NCBI GenBank assembly: GCA_039000515.1
Contig: JBCFYV010011172.1
Coordinates: 70,009,941 to 70,073,940 of the forward strand
Direction: 5' to 3'
Length of the DNA stretch: 64,000 nt
Source: Timema cristinae
Taxonomy: Eukaryota > Arthropoda > Insecta > Phasmatodea > Timematidae
The position numbers and the translations under genes are program-made. A model generated the notes under the pieces. The model was given only the letters and a program-made list of their open reading frames with translations, made no database searches and had not been told where the DNA came from. The first letter of the stretch is position 1, and each line of letters opens with the position of its first letter. This document shows, piece by piece, positions 12,069-24,400 of this stretch.

Positions 12069-12308
12069 CATCTTACTAAACGTTCAGGTTATATGATCAT
12101 GTACTAATTACTAATGGTTTTAAGAATTTGGAAGTTTATATAAATAGGAAGCTAGAAAGTGTAACCACATTTGCGTGTAGAGAGTGGAAAACCATGTTGT
12201 AAAAACCACCCTCAGTACACCCGACTGAGATTCGAACCTCGATCTTTACATCATCGGCAGTCTAGTCTAAAAGAGCATCGTATTAGACCAAACGGCCACC
12301 GAAGCGCG
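12069..12308 (-). repeat. SINE family C, - orientation, with tRNA-like head
   Basis: On the - strand it starts near CGCTTCGGTGGCCGTTTGGT (A-box region), has the B box GAGGTTCGAATCTCAGTCGG, then a body including GGTTTTCCACTCTCTACACG and a decayed tail. It matches the copies at 25950-26167 and 38388-38655. Confidence 0.8.
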
Positions 12309-12949
12309 TTCCTATGCTATTAAACGAAAAGATCAAACCAGCTGACAATACAGCAAGCTTGTTCTAAGAGGAGCGTAGATCCGGCAAAGTGAAAGAGCAA
12401 GAAAGAAGAAAAACAATACAACTGTGCATGGTGCGCATGCGCGAATGCTGAATAAGAAACCAATCTAAATGAACAGCTACACATGCCCATAAAAGCAGAC
12501 AAGTTTTAACGTTGACAAATAAACTAGCTTAAAAATTAGCATAGTCCTGAACACATCACCGTTAAATTTAGATTAAGTTAGTATAGGTAATAGTATAGAC
12601 ACCAACTTTAAAATGTTTTTTTAAGTGTAATAATTTATAGTTTTTCTAGATGGTGTAATGGAAACAAAATACTTTTTCCGTATTCACGCATGCGCACAAC
12701 TCAGTTCTTATCTCGTTTCGACATTTAAATTTCTATCTCTAGGCACTCGTCCATAGAATTGTGCTGTTGCTGTGCCGGCACAAACAAGGAACGTGATAAC
12801 TGCTACTAGGCTAGGAGTAGGTTCGAATATAGTGACTGTGACAAAAAGGAACAGGTCCAGTGGTGGCAGTAAAAGATTGCTCCTGCTCCACTAAAGGAGC
12901 AGTTTTTCCCATCCCTAGTTTGAGATTGCACCACTCGTCTGGTATATCT
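12309..12949. other. Spacer with a possible hAT end
   Basis: GGAGCAGTTTTTCCCATCCC at 12896-12915, followed by TAG, gives TAGGGATGGG on the complementary strand, an Ac-like hAT terminus. No partner end or transposase was identified. Confidence 0.3.
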
Positions 12950-13347
12950 CAATCCAATAGAACTTACTTGAATGTTTGAGAACCGGAAACTGCCTCAAAT
13001 TAAACATCTACATATTCTCGGTTGTTCGAGAGCAGAAAGTTAATTTTTAAAAAGACTTTAACATTGCAATTTTGACTCAAATTTACGTTACACACTGAAG
13101 TTAGATACAGTAGCTGATGCCTCCTAACTTCAGGGTGTGAACTTAAAAACAAGAAATAACTAGTAATTTCCTAGTTAGAATCTGGTAACTATCATATCTG
13201 AATAATTTAGAAGAAGACGTGCTTTAAGCGCCAAGTAATAGTATATAAAATTCAAATAAAATATAAAAATTATATATATATATAAAAAATTAAGAGGAGA
13301 ATATTGTCAATGCTTTCAAATATTCCTTAGGGTCAAATCAAGAAAAT
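12950..13347 (+). repeat. Diverged LTR fragment related to the solo LTR at 47457-48283
   Basis: Shared blocks include CCGGAAACTG (12983-12992; also in the 47457 copy), GTGCTTTAAGCGCCA (13219-13233 and about 48160) and ATTGTCAATGCTTTCA (about 13303-13318). Both copies end in the same way, with CAAATCAA followed by ATTACA. The left boundary is uncertain. Confidence 0.6.
13090..13140. repeat. Short inverted repeat (hairpin)
   Basis: ACACACTGAAGTTAG and CTAACTTCAGGGTGTG face each other across about 20 bases, with near-complete pairing of the arms. It lies in the LTR-like fragment. The shape could be a small palindrome in a U3 region or a MITE core. Confidence 0.5.
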
Positions 13348-15800
13348 TACAAAGTCTCTTAGTAGGAATATTGGGCAAGAAGTAACTCTCAAACCATTTC
13401 AAAAATATATTTGAAGTTATTCAACCCTTCTTTGACGCACTATATCGAGTTTATTTGTTGGGAGACTAGTGTTTATCCAGGTTATCAAAATGTTTTCTCC
13501 TTTGAAAATACACAACAAGGTTAGTTTGTTTCCTGAAGTAAAACAGCAGAGCAACACTGATGTGTTCTCTCAACCGGATAAATTTATCATCTTTGTGCAC
13601 CTTTCACCAACATAACCAACCACTTTTGTTTTGCTTGGTTCTTTTGAGAAGGATATTTCTTTACAATTAAATAGAAGATAAGGGTTCCATTTTAGATTCA
13701 GGTCTTGGAAGGTTTTCTTCAAAATGTCGAAAATTCATAGACAACAAAGGGGTTTGTTTGGGCGAGTCGTACATACTCAACATCTTGTGGTTTCTTGACT
13801 GACATATTATGTCTTTGTTTGAAATTTATAAATCAATCTAGTCCAGGACGACCATTTTTAAAAGTTGTTTTCATTCCGTTGTGCCAAGCTAATGTGAATT
13901 AGCTCGCACAAGTGCGTGACTATGTAACCCTGTAATGAAATATCATCTATTAATTAATTTAACTACTGCCTGGATTTCCCATGTTCAAGTCCGATGAGGG
14001 TGAGGTTCTTTGATCTTAATTACCGGGCCTTATTAAATTGGTTTAGAGGAATAAATCCCCTTCTGAGAAAGAGTTCTAAAGTCTGGCGTGCTAATGTCCC
14101 CCTCCCCCCTTTATCTGTCGTGGCTGGTTACGCATGCGCGGTCTTCCTGAGGTGTGAGTGGCTCAATTTTCCACCCCTTCTCTCCCCCTTGCTCTAATCC
14201 CTGCCTGGGAGCGCCTGCTAATTTTGTCTCGTAGTTCTAAATCAGTGTGTTAGAGGCAGAGACCTTTTCTTTAGACCTACTACAGTACGGTTGACTAATC
14301 CTTGTTGTGTTATGCTGCACCATAGCTCACCGCTGCTGGACGCTATGGCGTCCTGTGAAGTAGAGTCTCAGACCAGCCGCAGCTAGCCCCCACCACAGGT
14401 GTTTCACATACTCATTATCTTCGAATGCTGGTGCACTCCACGCACATTCCACCTGTACTACTGCTGGTGAACTACATGCACAGTCCACCTACTCTACTGC
14501 TGATGCACTCCGTGTACATTTCACCTACTATACTGCTGGTGCACTCCAAGCTCATTCCACCTGTTCTACTGCTGGGTGCACTTCTTGCTCGTGTACCTAC
14601 CATTTACGAGGATTAGGGTAGGGAACCTCAAGTTAATCCAACCGAGGAGTTTCATCCTTCTGATGGACTGGTTGAATTGCGCTCTTTTGGAACCCTCTAC
14701 ACCGATGTCTAATGCTTTACTGTAATCAAAGCGTGGACATTGGTATAGTAATATGCTGTGTTATATTACAGCATGCAATTTAAGATTGGTCTCAAGCCAG
14801 GCTCCCTTGGGGTATACAGTAGGCCCTTTTAGATGTATTAGACGTTTAGGTTGTTAAGGCTCCCTCTAAGCTGTTACGCTGTGTGTTTTCTGTGAAGCTG
14901 TTGTGTACTCAATATAGTGGGCTTCACCCTTTCTTGTCACCAGCCAGATAGGATTAAATATTTGGCCTAGCTACATTATCTGTAAGGCCCTATCTCGATA
15001 TTTATTGTAGGTTTATTTAAATGATGTGTGGTGCCTTGTCAGTATTATAAGTGTATGTATATTTGTATTCAGATAGTTACCTGTCATTTGTTGAGCTTTA
15101 GGCTAGTTATATATTTAGTGATGCTGAAGCTACGCGCTGTCACAGCATATATTTATATAGAGTTGGTAAAGCTGTAGCGTTTAGCTAGTTAAGGGATTTA
15201 CCTAGTGGATTTAGTATGAGGACGAGTACCTTCTGTCATCGGGAGGACCAGGTAATAATTAATAGCCTAATTAGGCTGGCAGTGTCAGTGGTTGAACCCA
15301 TTTTACTATTAGCTCTTTAACTTTGTTACTGCCTGATCTTATGGGCGTGTCGCGTAGTCATGATACCTTAGTTGCTCGCGGTGTTCTCTTGTTTTCTATC
15401 CCCGTAGGCGGGCTCCTTAAGCCACGTTCTAGCAGGCGTCAAAGCCGAATTGAAGTACACCTTTCTTACATATGTTTATAATGTACACAGTGTTGGGTAA
15501 CCACAACTAATACAATGGATTCTCAATTGGGACATTTAAATCTACTTATTGGTGGAATATGATCATCTCCCCAGGATGGTGGGCAGGACGTACTTGTCGA
15601 TTAACTGACACTATCGGACTGCTCAGTTAAGAAATTTAATCCATACTTAATTGTGCATTCTAAGTGTAATGGGAGTTGTTCGTCCTTTCAGTCATGAAGC
15701 TATCAGACTACCAAAACCTTGTAAACACCCTCTAATCCACTAAAGCATTCTGTATTGTATGTGCTTAATAAAATTGTTATTTACCTCGCTATGTCTGCTC
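13348..15800. other. Unclassified, less AT-rich repeat-like stretch
   Basis: Base composition is more balanced than its surroundings. It contains the 36-bp tandem repeat described separately and a polyadenylation-like CTTAATAAAATTG near 15766. No RT, integrase or host exon was recognised. A long terminal repeat or an untranslated retroelement region is possible but unproven. Confidence 0.35.
14425..14600. repeat. 36-bp minisatellite, about 4.5 copies
   Basis: Units of 36 bp begin CTGCTGGTGCACTCC or a variant and end CCACCTGTACTA or a variant. Because the unit is a multiple of three, it leaves an open + frame of 63 codons with a 12-residue periodicity. This frame is treated as an artefact of the repeat. 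Confidence 0.75.
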
Positions 15801-15954
15801 TGTCAATTTGCACCCCTTCCCCCCTTTTTATATTTCTATAAGGTATGGTGACTGTTAGTTTTTACATAAGATTCAACAACATCCATTACCTCTTACCTAC
15901 TTAGACCAAACCCCCTTTTTTCTACAGTAACACTTTCAAGCAGTCCACTAATTC

Positions 15955-16195
15955 CTTTCATGTTCTACAGGCCTACAGGTATTGCAGTCCTACTTTCTCC
16001 TCCTGTGTCACTTTGTGCTATATTTCCAAGTTTACCGCGGAATTCATTCAAATAATGTCGCAGAGTAATCCTTGGAATATTATACATTTGCGCCGCTATT
16101 TTTATTGACCTATTCCCATTTCGGGCATCTTATAAGGCTTTTTCCAAGTTATCCTTTAAATACCAGTCTGCTCCTTTTTGGGGTTTTAGAATATA
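15955..16195 (-). pseudogene. Pogo/Tigger-like transposase, N-terminal HTH fragment
   Basis: On the - strand, allowing one in-frame stop, the translation contains NGNRSIKIAAQMYNIPRIT followed by RHYLNEFRGKLGNIAQSDTG. This is the helix-turn-helix (psq/CENP-B-like) DNA-binding start of pogo-family transposases found in many arthropods. The DDE catalytic part is missing downstream. The frame is broken between the first segment (DNLEKAL) and the HTH. Confidence 0.8.
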
Positions 16196-16199
16196 ATTG

Positions 16200-16715
16200 C
16201 CTAAAAAAAAGAAGAAGAAGAAGCCAATTTATTAAGATAAGATAAAAATATTCTTGAGGTAACTGGGCCACAGTAAGGGATAACTGCGCCAGGGATATGA
16301 CCCACTAACCCTGTATCTATGGCCCAGTTACCCCAAGTACGCTATTTATTACATTACTGCAGGCAAATGGGCCACCCCTCAAAAATCACCTTAATTGTAC
16401 AAGTCACTAGAAATAACCTTTTACAGATTGTTTTAAAATCTAAAGTATTCAAAAACCTTAATAGTTTAAATTTAATTTCTACCACAAGTTGTTAATCGAT
16501 ATCATGTCACACGTTGTAAGGCCAGAACAATAATCCTCCAGAAAGTAATCCATCAAACTCACTTCTCGACGCTTACAAAACACTACATTTGTTGTTCTAA
16601 ATCTAGCATATGTTCAGTAATGCCAACACAATGACAAAATAACCCTCTATGCCTCGGAAAACAGGAGGTATCTGGCCCAGATTCCCCAGTGGCCCAGTAA
16701 CCCCACCTTAAATTA
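16200..16715 (-). repeat. Pogo-like 5' flank/terminal region
   Basis: This follows the HTH fragment on its 5' side and has repeated pogo-type words: GGCCCAGTTACCCC near 16322 and GGCCCAGTAACCCC near 16692. They probably represent the sub-terminal repeats and left end of the same transposon. The inverted partner is absent, in line with a truncated copy. Confidence 0.5.
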
Positions 16716-16716
16716 C

Positions 16717-17010
16717 ATACATACATAGCTAATCACGCCGTTCCTTTACGGCGTGGAAAGTAAAACTGTGCACATAGCTTAAAAAAAAGCTCCGTACTTA
16801 ATCCATCTTCACCAACTTTATTCACACTTCCCTGTCATTGCGTACTCGCCTCAACATCCACACACCGAGTTATATATGCTCTTTTACGCTTAAAGCTATT
16901 AATAGTTATATTTTTCACACATTCATGTACCCTACAACATTTAGCTACGTCTTACATGGCCTAACCCTTTCTTTTGATCCAGACACTCTTCCTTAATATT
17001 TTGCTTCGTC
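16717..17010 (-). repeat. LINE 3' end, family shared with 28676 and 62850
   Basis: On the - strand it encodes a decayed version of the conserved LINE ORF end seen more clearly at 28740-28950, then a 3' untranslated segment (GGCGTGATTAGCTATG). Only the last few hundred bases remain, the normal outcome of 5' truncation. Confidence 0.7.
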
Positions 17011-18053
17011 ACTCGTCTAATTGACAGATTACAACAGAAAACTTTGTTTAAGATTGACATCTACATGTGGTGAAATTTAGTAATAAGGAGTTGGACTTTA
17101 TTTTGAAGAGTGTTGGGGTAGTCAAACGTAGCTTTAATTGTTACTATTTCATTCATCATAAAATATATATAAAAAAAGAGTTTTCTTTGTAAGGCTGCGT
17201 GTTGACACTTTCTTATGTTTATTTCCAAATGGACCTTTTTTATATTATTTTGTTTTTAAAGTAATGTAGTTTTTTTTCTACTTTGGGACACTTATTTTAA
17301 AAATAAGATTAGCATGGAATTTAAAACAGAAATAAAGTTGGAATTTTAATTATTGTTGGAAAAAGAAGCTGAAGAATGGTTGTAATAAGAAAATGGTTGT
17401 TGAATTTGGTATAAAAGTGAGAGGAATAAAACTTATTTAGTAAATTAATATTAAATTTGTATATGATATTTTGACAAATAAAAGCACATTTCAGCAAACA
17501 AAGGATAACCAACTCAGAGGTTCTACATACAAGAATCAAGTGCACTACCAATACTAAATAGTCTGTGACTAACTTTATAACATTTTTCTGAGTTAGCTCA
17601 AGAAGCAGCTTATGAATGTTACAACTATTAGTAAAACCTAGGAGAAGATAGTAGCATACAATAATATCACAGCTTTTCTTCCTTGAAAGCTCCTTTTATA
17701 TTAAAAATATTAATAATGAAAGTTTACGTTCAATCTACATCTTATAGACACTAAAACAATTTGGTGTTATTTTTCTTTAATAAGTTTGTGTCAGTTTGTA
17801 TTGAAATAAAATTTCTCTCACATATTTAATGCGAGGAACACTTTTATCTCACAGAAATATTTTAAAGTTTTGTTGGCAAAACTTTTGTAATCAAATACAA
17901 AGCTTTTATAGCTGATAATCATTTTGTGTCAAATTTATCTATAAATAATTAAATATACATTAAAGATTCAATTTGAAATAAATTTAACTCCTAGTGTGTT
18001 TGCCAGAATTCGAATTAAATATATAATTTAATGCAATTAATTGTATATTTGAA
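17011..18053. other. AT-rich 5' flank of the mTERF gene
   Basis: No repeat family or exon was recognised. A promoter and 5' untranslated region for the gene starting at 18054 would be expected here, but no TATA or initiator element can be defended. Confidence 0.4.
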
Positions 18054-18459
18054 ATGCTTTCAAGAAGTAATTGTTTTTATCATCTATTAAAGGGCATTTG
18101 TGTTCAAAGCATAAATAGAAACAATGTGAATCCAATATATTCATATTACTCCCCAAAGAAACATATTTTTAATATAATATTCGTCAAGTTATCTCAGAAT
18201 GCTTCTGTTTCTAGCAAAAAACGATCATATGACGCTTCAATACATTTGTATGAGAAGGACTTGGAAAACACTCATGTTCAAAAACTTCAAGAAATGTTGG
18301 CATGTACATTTTCAGAGGCAAAAAAAATTATGTACAAGTGCCCAAAACTCTCAGATTTTGATATTGTGGATATAGTGGAAACTTTAAACTATTTAATGAA
18401 TTCTGGTCTCTCGAAATCTACAATACAGAGAATACCCTTTCTTTTAACTTTCACAAAAG
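18054..18459 (+). CDS. mTTF: mTERF exon 1
   Basis: It codes for residues 1-135 plus one base. It contains the basic N-terminal targeting region and the first mTERF repeat ([20 protein letters not shown]). The donor is AAAAG/GTATGT at 18459/18460. Confidence 0.88.
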
Positions 18460-21400
18460 GTATGTGTTATATATAGACTTAGTTATACTATTACAATAAT
18501 GAGTATCTTAATATAAACTAAAAACAAAGTGCTTTATATTGGTAATGTAGGCTATATGATTTGAGTAAAAAAGTGACCAAGGACATAGGCTGGAATGTGG
18601 ATGTACTGAAAATTAATGTGGTAAACACGGTACTTAATTTTAATGTCATACTGTTCTTATTCGATTGAAACAATATTTGTAATTTTTATTGACAAATTTA
18701 TTTAAATTTAATTTCACAATGCCAAAGAAGTTTGCTAATTTGATGTTCAAGTTTCCTAGAATAAATGATGCTAAAATTAAAAAATGCATTTTTGTGGGCC
18801 CTCAAATAAGAAATTTGATTCAAGGTGGAAAATTTGAAGATTTATATTACGCCATATTGAAAAAAAAGAGCGTGGAGATTGTTCAAAAGTGTAACGAAAA
18901 AGTTTTTGGGAAATTTTAAAGTGTAGAACTACCGTGACATTGTGGGTGAACACTTCCATTCATTCAAAGCTTTGTTGCTTAAAATTCATTTCTTGGACTC
19001 TAACTTGGACATCTTCCATGAGAATCTTGGTTCAGTCATTGACGAACATGACGAGTGATTCCGACAAGACATTTAGTTTATGGAAATGAGGTACCAGGGA
19101 AAGTGAAGTTATAATATACTCCCAGACTATTACTGGATGCTTAAGAGGGATGCACTAATGACTCTTAACTTTGAAGTAGCAGTTTGCACTCATGACTCTT
19201 AACTTTGATGTAACATTTTTCGCTCATGGCTCTTATGTAGCAACTTTTTACTCATAACTCTGAACTACAATTTTTTTCTCATAACTCTTGACTTACGAGC
19301 ATAATTGTTAGAATCACATTCTACAACGAGCTTGAGTAGATGCTTGGTGTGTATAATTCATTCACGACCTAAGTTTACTTGCATGACAGCTCGAAATGTT
19401 ACTAGAAGTAATCCCTAATATATCGCTACGCCAACAGCTGACATCTATCACTTTGGATGACTTTTATGAAAACAGATGGTAATATATTAATGTGATAGTT
19501 AACCACAGTAATTTAGGCCAATATTATTTATATATCTATTTGAGGACGAACACAAAGTTTATTTATCGTTTTATTCCACTTAAAAAAAAAAATTCACACC
19601 ACTTTCACAAAAACTTCTAACGAACATAACTTCAAAATGGCGACTAACGAATTTAAACCATATGGTTGAACATAACGGTAAACAAGTTTCTTACAATGAT
19701 ATAAACACACAGTTGATGAAAATATTTTATTCAGTTAAATAATTCAAAATACGATAAAATAATCATAAAATCATTTATTGTATGTAAAAAAAAAAGACAA
19801 GTTTCTCTTTTCCAAGTAAATACGATGCCTGTATTAAAAGGTATACTATATTACACAAAATCAATAACGTTCCAAAACAAATAAGTACTTTTAATTAAGT
19901 TATGTTTAAAATATTGTTTCGAGTTGGATAAAAAGAAATTATTTAAAAAAAATGAAATAGTATGAGAAAACTTAAGTTTACACTATTTTAAATGTAATAT
20001 ATAACAGGTAATTAAAGATCTTTACATTTATAACAAAACAGTGATCTTTTACGAGTGTTGGCAACCCAAAACCTAAACATATGATTTTTGAACTGTCATC
20101 CAGATAAAAACCTATTGTGAACAGACTTTATAGGCCTATATACTCAGTTTGCCACTAGTTAAAGCAGCACATTATTAGGTGTAGATGCTAAGAACCTGCA
20201 AACTCTGGTTGGGACTAAGCTATTTTGCGCTTCTCTAGCTATGACATCGTTTCTTGGAAAAGTATCTGTGCAACTTGTCTTGGTTAGCAAATCAACACCA
20301 CTTCCACTGATTATCCACTCAAGCTTGTTTTTGCATGTGACCCTTAATATTAACTAAATGAATTGGAAGCTTTTTTTTTCACATCAAAGTTTCGTCGCTT
20401 TTTCTCCAACTTAATGCTTTTGCTATTTTCTAAAAAAAATCATTGTTTTTATCTTATGCTCTAAAATGTTAGTGTAAACCTGGTTTGCCAATATGAATCC
20501 TCAATTTCATAGAAAGCCTGTTATTTGAAAACTTGAAACTCAGGCTGCCACAATGGCGCGAATATTAATAATGTAAACAGAAACTATACAATAATCCATA
20601 ACAAAGTAGTATTGGAAGCTTTGGTTAGAGTTCCTGGTTAGAGATCCATAGGTCTCGGATTCAATTCCTGGTGCTTTCAAATTTTTCTTTGAAGCAGTGG
20701 TTCTGGAACGGGGTCAAACTCAGCCTCATGAGGACAAATGAGGAGTTACTTGAATAAAGAAGTAGCGGCTCCAGTCTAGAAAACTAAGATTAATGGCTGC
20801 AGGGTTAGTTGTGCTGACCATATGACACCCTCTATCCACAAATGTTGTCACTATTTTCCCCAATATACAGCAGCTGCTCGACCGGTATATATTGCTTGTA
20901 GGCCATAGAGTTTTGTTTAAATCACTTTTTAGATTTGCTTTTTAAAAAATAAATTAAATAAAACTTATTAATACAGTACCAAATGTGAGTGACTTTGAGT
21001 CTATGTTGGGGGTCAAAAGTGGGCTTCCTATGACAATTAAGGTTACCAATTAAGCATTATGACATGTATTGATTGATTGATGTTTAAAAAAAAATCACAA
21101 AACAAATATGGCGGAAAGTAGAGATTCGTCACAATCATAGTGTCATTTTTTCACCAGTATTTCACCATACTCTTTTTTTCTAATAAGCTAACCCCATTAA
21201 TAATTTATGTTGTTAATTGCTCACTTGCTCCATCTTTGCATGTTATAAACAATACTTAGATAACTTGTAATTTCCTGAACATGGCATAGCTCTTTGCAAT
21301 ACACATAAGCTACACACAAACAAATTGTGTTCAGATTATCCCCAACTGTACCTCACATGACTAGCTTAAACTATTCCATTTGACACGTTATAATCTTTTC

Positions 21401-24400
21401 TGTGTAATATTTTGTTAGCTCACTAACTAATTACTTCTCTTTTTAGAGGAGTTGGCTTGGCGTTTGCACAATATCAAGATGTTTTGGCCTGGTAGTATCA
21501 ATAAAGTGGCAGTACTATTAACCCTCCCGGTGGACAAAATCAAGAAAATCAGCAGTTTGGCGGCACAAGAATCCAACATAATTCCACAAAAGACCCGTAT
21601 TAACTACTTGAGTGACATGTTACAGGTATGTTGGTGATTACCGTATTTCACCGCATAATCATCAATTATCTTATGCTTAATTTTTGTGGAAAAAAAAAGT
21701 AGAGTGTGACCATTTTGTGAAAATTAAAAAAACATTGTCTTACTTAAAAATTGTGTGGGAAGATGTGAGTCTTTGCATATTAGGTGACTTATGCTTGTTA
21801 GCTTCTCCCTTCACCCACTCTCCTTGGTACAAACCACACAACTCAGCTTTCAGAAATATAGCTAATCCCATTGCACATCTGCTGAGAATTCTGGTCTCGC
21901 AATGCATGAGAAGACAACTGTACCTCCAAGTTCAACAGCTATAGATATTTATGATGCCAGGAAATGAGAGAGAGGAAGTAACTTGCTTTCTTTTACCTTT
22001 TAAATTGACATGATGACAATTATGCGCTGCATTTTATAAACTAATTTTTAGACTAAAAAAAGCTGGGAGCGATGATTATATGATGAACTACAGTACATTA
22101 TTTGCAAAACTTTCAAACATGCACTTGGTTTAAATACTGTAGATGAATATGTCACTAGACCACTTAATTTGTTAAACATTTTTTTATTTACATTATAATG
22201 TAGCCATCATAATGTGTAGTGTATAGGGATGCACCGCAGGAGGATTAAAACTTGGAGAGAACAGGGCACACCTATATAAAATCTATCCAGACCTATTTTG
22301 TGTTTTCACTCTTCACATTGTCACTCAGTGAAATAATTAATTAATTTTAATAACTTTCTTTATTATTTCCAATTGGCAGGACGTTTGCAGCAAGAGCAAC
22401 AAGGGGTAGCAAAACAATGTTCTGGACCACCTATAATAATACCTACTATTTTAAATTCACCGCTAGGCTTTGAACTCTTTGAATTAACTAATGAGTCAAC
22501 CATATTTTAAAAATTATAATGTACGAGGCGTGTTTTTTTAAGTAAGTACTGTTTTGAAATTTGGCCGCTGCAGCTGCTGTTCTGCGCATGTGCGTTGAGT
22601 ACCTCCATCTATTGGCTAGCCACAGACACCATAACAGAAGTATTTGACCATGTTTATGTCTGTTTGTATTTAAAATGGCTCAGTAAATTGAAAATCCCGC
22701 CAACTGTGAAATACGCTCTGTTATTATTCATTTTCTTCATGCAAAAAATGTGAAAGCCGCTGAAATTCATTGGCAGATCAGTGAAGTGTGTGGAGAAAAA
22801 ATTATGAGCGAAGGAATGGTAAGAAAATGGGTTAGAGCATTTAAAGATGGCCGCATGAATGTGCTTGATGAGGAACAAAGTGGGTGACCTTTTGTCATTA
22901 CTGAAGACTTGGTGCAGAAAGTTGATGGAAAAGTTCGAGAGAACAGACACTTCATGATTTCATCTTTATCTAATATGTTTCCTTAAGTTTCAAGAAGTGT
23001 TCTTTATGGAATTGTGACAGAACACTTAACTTATCGTAAGTTGTGCTCCCGCTGGGTATCGAAAATGTTGACTGAGGTGCACTTTCTTTGAGCAATACAT
23101 TGATTTTGGTGATGATTTTTTAAGCCAAATTGTCACAGGCGATGAAACATGGGTGGCTCATGTTACGCCGGAATTGAAACAACAATCCATGGAATGGCGA
23201 CATTAAACATCACCCAAGAAAGTGGAGTTCAAGCAAACAATTAATTTCCTTATCATGTACATTGTGCTAGTGTAATAGCCTCAGGATGATTAATTTGACA
23301 CTTGTAACTCTCTCTGCATAAAGCATTTTAACTACAATGTATGTCATTAGAAATGTAGGTAAGTGCCTGAAGCTCAAAAGTTTCACATTTGTGGTCATGG
23401 CTAAGGTTTCTAATGGGAGTGGACAATCATCCAAACATTTTTCTTCATTTTCCCCAAAATAGCCTACAATTATTGTTTATGAATCTAATATTTTTGTTGA
23501 AAAATACCCTAGTCTCAACTTCTCAACTATATCTATAAAAAATATTTTTAAATAATGTTTTGCCCCTGTCAATATTGAAAAGTATATTTCTAACCACTTA
23601 AAATATAGCCATGAATATATCATACAGAACAAACACTACCGCTCAATCCAACAAATTATTATTATTATTATTAGCACCGCGTCTTAATACCCGTTCGGGT
23701 TATATGCACTTACGCTAATGTGTAATGGAAGGGTGATTGTGAGATGAAATGAAGGACCTACAGTTTAACGTGGAATCCGAACCACGGTGGAGGCATGGCA
23801 TTCCTCACATTCACAAGATGTCTTGTTAGAGGTGAAGGAAGGGTTTGGTAATCAGATAAATCTGTGCCGGGACCGAGGATTGAACCCCGGCCGCCAGCAT
23901 AGAAGTCCGACACCTTACCCCTAGACCACCAGGTCACCGTTCCAAACAAATTAAAAACACACCTTTCAAGTGTATATTGTTAATATTTCAAGTGTTATTT
24001 TTCGATATATTTACAAAAATGACTATCAAATTTGGACCTAAAGTATGTTTTTTTGAACTTTGATCAAACTTTCTATATAATATATCTAGACTTTCTTTTG
24101 TTAATTACTGTTAAATACTTACTTGATGAGGTATCTAACTTTACTGTAAACGATACTGTAATGTTGGGACGCACATGAACCACGAGTTCTTTTAGAGATA
24201 TTGGGGTAGGTTGCCGACCAAACACGAATAAAAATGCCCACGGAATATTCAAGGTTTTGATTATTAAAATTACCACTTACATACACACTCTGATTAACTG
24301 TATATCTAAATTAATTATAACTAAACAAGTAATTAAATATAATAAAAAAGAGCCTTAATCAAGTCTGTAACTTAATTAAACTAATAGAACACTGAGATAT

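Noticed and set aside
14425..14616. 63-codon open frame with 12-residue periodicity
   Set aside because: Translation of the 36-bp minisatellite; no flanking gene structure.
22654..22955. Two - strand frames near the mariner
   Set aside because: Shadows of the + strand mariner transposase.
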